A DNA stretch of 37,219 bases from assembly GCA_026392015.1 (NCBI GenBank), contig JAPLCW010000116.1:1-37219 (forward strand), given 5' to 3'. A program made the translations under genes and the position numbers. Under the pieces are notes generated by a model. That model saw nothing but the letters and a program-made list of their open reading frames with translations. It searched no databases and was not told where the DNA came from. Of this stretch, positions 33,028 to 37,219 are shown one piece after another (position 1 is the stretch's first letter; each line of letters starts with the position of its first letter). Source of the stretch: Candidatus Auribacterota bacterium (GTDB taxonomy: Bacteria > Auribacterota > Tritonobacteria > UBA1439).

Positions 33028-33261
33028 ATGGCAGTATCGGCGTTCATCTTTGTTGAGACGACGCAGGGGAGGGCGATGGATGTTCGAGCAGAGGTCGCCA
33101 GGATCAGCGGGGTAAAGACGGCGAGCTCTGTCACGGGGCCATACGACATCATCGCCGTTGTCGAGGGGCGGGACGTGAACGAACTGGGTGAGTTCATTGT
33201 TTCAAAGATCCAGAATATCCCCGGCGTCCTGCGAACCATGACCAATATCATCATCGAGTAG
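33028..33261 (+). CDS. Stand-alone Lrp/AsnC-type ligand-binding (RAM) domain
   Basis: 77 residues, a single ferredoxin-like RAM domain: AFIFVETTQGRAMDVRAEVA, VKTASSVTGPYDIIAVVEGR, IQNIPGVLRTMTNIII. There is no HTH. Such SraA-like proteins bind amino acids or act as partners of full Lrp proteins; the ligand is unknown. GGGGAGG precedes the ATG. Confidence 0.92.
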   Translation: MAVSAFIFVETTQGRAMDVRAEVARISGVKTASSVTGPYDIIAVVEGRDVNELGEFIVSKIQNIPGVLRTMTNIIIE

Positions 33262-33275
33262 GGGGTCTCCGTCTC

Positions 33276-33695
33276 ATGAGGCGCGCGAGTTCTTTCCATC
33301 CTATGAGCGGGAGGACGTGTATACCGCCTTCCTCTATTGTCCTATGCTGCCTGGTGCTCGCCGTCGGGCTGTGCGGATGTGACAGGGTGAAGGAGCTTTT
33401 CGACAAACTGGCGGATAGCATACGCCCCTCTTCCGGCAGGAAAGCGGAAGTCAGCGACAAGGATAGGATCCTAAGAAAATTCGGGCAGCCGCGGGAGCGT
33501 CTGGGTGTGGGGAAAACCGTCCATACCGAAAACGGGATCCGCTACAACCGCAAATGGAACTACTACTACAGCGGTAAGTCGGGCGAGAAGCCGCTCATGC
33601 GGACAGTGTATTTTATAGATGATGCGTTCACCGGATCCGCGGTGCACCAGGCGGACGGAACGGTGAGAAAAGAAGACATTCGATTTGCCTACTAG
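33276..33695 (+). CDS. Putative lipoprotein, unknown function
   Basis: 139 residues. A hydrophobic stretch IVLCCLVLAVGLCGCDRVK contains a lipobox-like LCGC, so maturation at Cys35 is likely; ATG 33303 is an alternative start. The rest (FGQPRERLGVGKTVHTENGI, WNYYYSGKSGEKPLMRTVYF) is reminiscent of small outer-membrane SmpA/BamE-type folds, but I cannot support that from motifs. The TAG stop begins a palindromic repeat. Confidence 0.8.
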   Translation: MRRASSFHPMSGRTCIPPSSIVLCCLVLAVGLCGCDRVKELFDKLADSIRPSSGRKAEVSDKDRILRKFGQPRERLGVGKTVHTENGIRYNRKWNYYYSGKSGEKPLMRTVYFIDDAFTGSAVHQADGTVRKEDIRFAY

Positions 33696-33997
33696 CCTGA
33701 CCTATTCACCAACTCAAAACTGACATACCTGATCTTCATAAAAGAATAGTAGCTAGGAGTTAGTAGTTAGGTATTAGGGAGAATGCTATATTTCTGGGAC
33801 ATTATCCTTGGCACCCGGCTACTAATATCCAGCTGCCGCCTTTCAGTTTCACTTTCCCTAATCCCTAACTACTAGTCCCTAGCTACTGCTGTAATCTGCG
33901 TTCATCTGCGTAAATCTGCGTCCAAGCATTCAGTGTATTCAGTGCCCTCAGTGGTTATTCTCTTTGAATGCGACTGCCGCGTGAATAATCAGGGCTA
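33693..33997. repeat. Nested palindrome starting at a stop codon
   Basis: Outer arms TAGCCTGACCTATTCACC (33693-33710) and GTGAATAATCAGGGCTA (33981-33997). Inside lie the stutter arms AGTAGCTAGGAGTTAGTAGT (from 33748) and ATCCCTAACTACTAGTCCCT (to 33887). Between inner and outer right arms sits a one-sided block of ATCTGCGTTCATCTGCGT and ATTCAGTGCCCTCAGTGG words. The whole gap 33696-34027 is repeat. Confidence 0.8.
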
Positions 33998-34027
33998 GAA
34001 TAAAGACAGGAAACCGACGCCCTCTTC

Positions 34028-34534
34028 TTACTCAATCACGCCGGAATCGCCAAGATTCTTTTCTCCAGAGATGATCTCCGAGTCACTGCGCGGGGCAGGG
34101 GCCTGTTTACTCTCGGGGGCGGGCTCTCCCCTCGGGACAGTCACTGTTTCAGTCCTGATCTCCTGCTGCATCTGCTGGGGGGGGAGGACGAGCGGTATTT
34201 TGGAGACCTTCACCTTAAGGTCCTTCTTTTTACCGTCAGCGCCGATGAAGACCAGCTTGATCGAATCCTTTGGGGCAGCCTGGATCTGGATAAGGAAGCC
34301 GCCGTCGGGCATCACAGTGCCGGCCACAGCGCTATTGGCCTTTTTGTTCTGCGCGGTGATCTGAATCGGCTGCATTCCGAGAACAGCCCCCGGCGGAGCG
34401 GAGACTGTCACCAGTCCCTGCGGATCGACAGGGCTTACCGATACGGCGTCTTTGTTTACCTTGACATCCACTCCGCCCGCAACAGCCACGCAGGGGAGGA
34501 ACGTGAGTAAGAGAAAGAGAAAATAGGGTTTCAT
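34028..34534 (-). CDS. Exported protein, unknown function
   Basis: 168 residues. Signal peptide MKPYFLFLLLTFLPCVAVAG. The mature part is beta-rich to about residue 120 (VTVSAPPGAVLGMQPIQITA, IKLVFIGADGKKKDLKVKVS) and then Pro/Glu-rich and disordered. No family recognised; probably periplasmic. Confidence 0.8.
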   Translation of the reverse strand: MKPYFLFLLLTFLPCVAVAGGVDVKVNKDAVSVSPVDPQGLVTVSAPPGAVLGMQPIQITAQNKKANSAVAGTVMPDGGFLIQIQAAPKDSIKLVFIGADGKKKDLKVKVSKIPLVLPPQQMQQEIRTETVTVPRGEPAPESKQAPAPRSDSEIISGEKNLGDSGVIE

Positions 34535-34693
34535 CGCTCTGAGTCTCCTCTATTTGAAAGCATCCTGCCGGTAGCCACGCAATAAAGACGGGGGGCTCAC
34601 CGGCCGCCTTTTATAGAGTATACGAAATTGACTATCGGAGGCGCAAGGACGGAAGGTTATCGGAGTATTCCCTGATTTCGCTAAAAAAAATTC

Positions 34694-34941
34694 TACCACG
34701 AAGGGCACGAAGGTCACGAAGATACAGCACTACACGTAACGAACTGAATTATAATAACTACTCAGATAGTCAGGAGTCAGAATTCAGAAGACAGAATTTA
34801 GGAGACAGGAGATAAACTTTCCTTGAAATGCCGTTATTCTGCATTTTGCATTCTGTATTCTTGCTTTTCCATTCTGGCTCCTGACTTCTGAATTTTGACT
34901 TCTGAGCAGTTACAAATTATCTTCGTGTCCTTCGTGGTAAA
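34694..34941. mobile_element. Nested elements: CCACGAAGG palindrome containing a GTAAC-type MITE
   Basis: Outer arms TACCACGAAGGGCACGAAGG (from 34694) and CTTCGTGTCCTTCGTGGTA (to 34941). In its loop sits a second element, 34754-34913, starting ATAACTACTCAGATAGTCAG and ending in the complement of GTAACTGCTCAGAAGTC. The inner element is flanked by GAATTATA (34746-34753) and AAATTATC (34914-34921), an 8-bp duplication matching at six positions. It is a relative of 521-713. The rest of the gap 34535-35064 holds no gene that I can see. Confidence 0.8.
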
Positions 34942-35064
34942 AAAAATATTTCGGCTGCAGCCGCACGCAAGGGTTGCGCCGGGGTTGAATAATCAGGTCG
35001 GTCGCCGTATACTGTAGGGCCCGGTGGTGATATGCCGGGAGGGAAACAGACGGAGGGATTCCAT

Positions 35065-35742
35065 ATGGACGCACCCAAGCCAAAAGGGCTGGAAGAGATC
35101 GAAAAGAAGATGGGCCAGGTGGAGGGCGACTCGCTGCGCCACCATCTGCTTCAGCGGGCAAAGGAGTTCAAGTCATCATGGGTAGATCTCGGGAAGGCGC
35201 TCTACACGGTGTGGAAGGAGAAACGCTACAAGGGGTGGGGGTTTGTCACCTTCGATGCGTATACGGCTAAGGAGATAGGGATCCGGAAGCAGACCGCGCT
35301 CAAACTGCTGAGGTCGTATTTTTTTCTGGAGAAGGAGCATGCCCCCTACCTCCGCGATGGGTATCTGGGGACCGCTCCCGCCGCCGCGGTGCCCGGCTAT
35401 GAGTCGATCGACGTGCTCCGGCTCGCCAAGGACAGCGGAAGGCTTGACGATGCGGACCTCGCGCGGTTGACGCGGGATGTGTTTGAAAAGGGGAGGGATA
35501 CCCAAGAGATCAAGAGGGATGTCGCATCCCTGATGAGACAGAGACAGGAACTCGATCCGGAGGAGGCAAGGGAAAAGAAAAAAATGGAGATGGTAAGAAG
35601 GCTCCTCGGCACGCTGCGATCTCTTCACCGGGACGGCAAGGTGCTCCATCTTCTCCCCGCGCCTCTCCTTGAGGAGATCGGGACGGTGATCGAAAAACTG
35701 GAAGCGCAGGTGGGCGCGCACACGGGAGGAAATTCGGAATGA
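35065..35742 (+). CDS. Uncharacterised helical protein with HTH-like segment
   Basis: 225 residues from ATG 35065, chosen for GGAGGG eight bases upstream; ATG 35032 would add 11 residues. All-helical and charged. Residues about 65-95 (YTAKEIGIRKQTALKLLRSY) resemble a helix-turn-helix, so DNA binding is possible. The second half (LARLTRDVFEKGRDTQEIKR, MRQRQELDPEEAREKKKMEM) is coiled-coil-like. It overlaps the MazG-like gene by four bases. Confidence 0.82.
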   Translation: MDAPKPKGLEEIEKKMGQVEGDSLRHHLLQRAKEFKSSWVDLGKALYTVWKEKRYKGWGFVTFDAYTAKEIGIRKQTALKLLRSYFFLEKEHAPYLRDGYLGTAPAAAVPGYESIDVLRLAKDSGRLDDADLARLTRDVFEKGRDTQEIKRDVASLMRQRQELDPEEAREKKKMEMVRRLLGTLRSLHRDGKVLHLLPAPLLEEIGTVIEKLEAQVGAHTGGNSE

Positions 35743-36086
35743 GAGACGCGGCAACGACAGTCGCTCGCCTGAAGAGGCAGGTGGCGCTATTTATTAAGGA
35801 GAGAGATTGGGAGCAGTTTCACTCGCCAAAGAATTTGAGCATGTCCATCAGTATTGAATCGGCGGAGTTGATGGAGATATTTCAATGGATGGAGGTGAGC
35901 GAGGCCAGGTCCAAGTCGTCGCTCCCTAAGATGCGCGCGAAAATAGAAGAGGAGATCGCGGACATCTCCATCTACATACTCAGCCTCTGCCACGCGCTCG
36001 GTCTCGACCTGAGCTCCTGCATCGTCTCGAAAATCAAGAAGAACCGTAAGAGGTATCCCGTGGAGAAGTGCAAGGGGAAGTGGTAG
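35739..36086 (+). CDS. MazG-like nucleotide pyrophosphohydrolase
   Basis: 115 residues. FIKERDWEQFHSPKNLSMSI, the metal-binding ESAELMEIFQW (E40, E43) and EEEIADISIYIL (E72, D75), and KIKKNRKRYPVEK are characteristic of the MazG/RS21-C6 (dCTPase-like) all-alpha NTP pyrophosphohydrolases. Such enzymes cleave (d)NTPs to monophosphates, for pool cleaning or stress signalling. It starts within the stop of the upstream gene. Confidence 0.93.
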   Translation: MRDAATTVARLKRQVALFIKERDWEQFHSPKNLSMSISIESAELMEIFQWMEVSEARSKSSLPKMRAKIEEEIADISIYILSLCHALGLDLSSCIVSKIKKNRKRYPVEKCKGKW

Positions 36087-36150
36087 CGGACTATATCCAG
36101 TTTAATAAAAGGGCTCATGACAGATTACTGTGCGTCCTGAGAGTATCGAT

Positions 36151-36212
36151 CCCTCCCCCTCCGAAGGGGAGCCTGTGCTGAGCCTGCCGAAGCAAGGGCC
36201 AGGGTGGGGGTG
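36151..36212 (+). repeat. 62-bp direct repeat, copy 2
   Basis: Nearly identical to 23309-23370, differing at two adjacent positions before the final G-rich run. Confidence 0.85.
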
Positions 36213-36255
36213 TAAAGCCGTACTCCGGGGAAACACCCCTCACCAGACCGCCGCT

Positions 36256-37080
36256 GACCAATAGATTCTATAGTTCAACTTTTGTATCTGCGTACTCTGC
36301 GTTCATCTGCATCCTGAACAGCGTTTAGATTGGACGCAGATTGTCGCAGATGAACGCAGACTGTCTCCGTGCTCTCCGTGGTGAGACATTATTGCCCTCC
36401 CGTATTGAAATTTTACAAGGAAGATCTTATTTAATCCATCCCCAATTCCGTTGCGGATCAATAGATTCCATAGTTCTAATTTTATATCTGTGTACTCTGC
36501 GTTCATCTGCGTCCTGAACAGCGTTTAGATCGGACGCAGATTGTCGCAGGTGAACGCAGATAAGGTGTCACCATTGCGTGGCAAGGAATAGCCGTTATGT
36601 GGCCATGTGTCATTATTGTTATGGGGTGTTCGAGATATCCCACCTCACAACCTCCCCCTTCTGAGGGGGGAGGGAATAGCTAAAGTAATCCACACAAAAA
36701 TGGAAGAGAGCCTCAAATAATTGTATGGAAGATTTCATTTATTCCATTCCCCCTATCGCATTGCGGATCAACAGATTCTACAGTTCAATTTTTGTATCTG
36801 CGTACCCTGCGTTCATCTGCGTCCTATACAGCATTTAGATTGGACGCAGATTGTCGCAGATGAACGCAGATAAGATATCGCCATTACCTAGCGTAATGCG
36901 TCTAACACTTCTTTACATATTTACTGTTATTCCCGCGCAGGCGGGGATCCAGAAGAACAGCTCTGCGGCCTGGATCCCCGCTTTCGCGGGGATGACAAAG
37001 ATAAAGAGGCTTATGACGCACTACACTAGCAATGAATAGCCGCTACATGGCCATGTGTCATTAATATTACAGGGTGATCG
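36256..37080 (+). repeat. Three tandem copies of a TCTGCGTTCATCTGCG repeat block
   Basis: Copies at 36256-36362, 36417-36632 and 36721-37080. Each has ATAGATTCTATAGTTC-like sequence, then CTGCGTTCATCTGCGTCC, CAGCGTTTAGAT, and the inverse GGACGCAGATTGTCGCAGAT. Copies 2 and 3 also share flanks (TTGCGGATCAA before, GGCCATGTGTCATTA after). Copy 3 is split by another element. No protein-coding gene is supported in 36087-37219. Confidence 0.85.
36888..37030. mobile_element. 133-bp palindromic MITE inserted in repeat copy 3
   Basis: Element 36893-37025 begins GTAATGCGTCTAACAC and ends GGCTTATGACGCACTACA. It contains TCCCGCGCAGGCGGGGATCC and its inverted partner GGATCCCCGCTTTCGCGGGG. CTAGC flanks it on both sides (36888-36892 and 37026-37030). 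Removing the element plus one CTAGC gives a 23-base segment aligning base for base in length with the uninterrupted copy 2. Confidence 0.85.
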
Positions 37081-37219
37081 TGTTCTGCTCAACAGGAAAT
37101 TAGACTTTCTTCACAGCTCAGTTTTGTATGATCTCCCTCCATGGTCCTCATGGTTTGTGATCTCACACAGCGTCCGAGGTTAGCAGCCCTTCTCCTGTCT
37201 CTTGCATTCTGCAGCTTTC

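Noticed and set aside
36256-36880. CRISPR array
   Set aside because: The repeated blocks are 100-200 bp, contain internal palindromes, are irregularly spaced and lack unique uniform spacers or cas genes.

Overview
The window looks like the chromosome of an uncultivated, diderm, PVC-allied bacterium (Omnitrophota/Auribacterota-like candidate phyla are my best guess). The grounds are a Planctomycetes/Verrucomicrobia-type Minf_1886 protein, a DUF1844 protein, a bactofilin and a GspA/GspB pair, next to a canonical bacterial S10-spc-alpha ribosomal cluster. No rRNA, tRNA, CRISPR array, transposase or integrase is visible. The phylum assignment is inference.

Layout. Positions 1-16352 are the tuf end followed by rpsJ, rplD, rplW, rplB, rpsS, rplV, rpsC, rplP, rpmC, rpsQ, rplN, rplX, rplE, rpsN, rpsH, rplF, rplR, rpsE, rplO, secY, adk, map, infA, rpmJ, rpsM, rpsK, rpsD, rpoA and rplQ, all on +. 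rplC (L3) and rpmD (L30) are missing from their usual places. Positions 16429-18248 hold three molybdenum-cofactor-type genes (moaC, a MOSC protein, mogA/moaB). Positions 18388-23269 hold small conserved genes (unknown, Minf_1886, DUF1844, a Cys-rich protein), a GspA-GspB pair and a periplasmic TPR protein. Positions 23492-25756 carry, on -, a bactofilin and a DUF155-like membrane protein. Positions 26336-31455 form a cassette of three proteases (one M4 metalloprotease, two papain-like) with related C-terminal beta-rich modules. Positions 31492-36086 hold a ComEC-type hydrolase fused to ComEA-type HhH motifs, an AsnC-type ligand-binding protein, two exported proteins, an unknown helical protein and a MazG-like pyrophosphohydrolase. 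Positions 36087-37219 contain only repeats.

The most unusual content is intergenic. Almost every gap is filled with palindromic elements whose arms are imperfect stutters of short words such as TAAGGATTAAG, GTAGTTAGTAG, CAGGAGCCAGAATTC and CACAGAGGACACAGAG. Many begin at the stop codon of the upstream gene. Several can be shown to be insertions. Elements at 521-713 and 24158-24292 begin GTAA, end TTAC and are flanked by perfect 8-bp direct repeats; a third at 34754-34913 has a decayed duplication in the same register. GTAA ends with 8-bp duplications are the published hallmark of IS66-family transposons, so these look like IS66-type MITEs. Another element (36893-37025) interrupts one copy of a tandemly repeated segment whose uninterrupted sister copy lies 300 bp away. 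Elements are nested in each other's loops, one hairpin has had its loop replaced by another repeat, one element truncates the M4 protease gene at its 5' side, and repeat sequence encodes the C-termini of S17 and the MogA-like protein.
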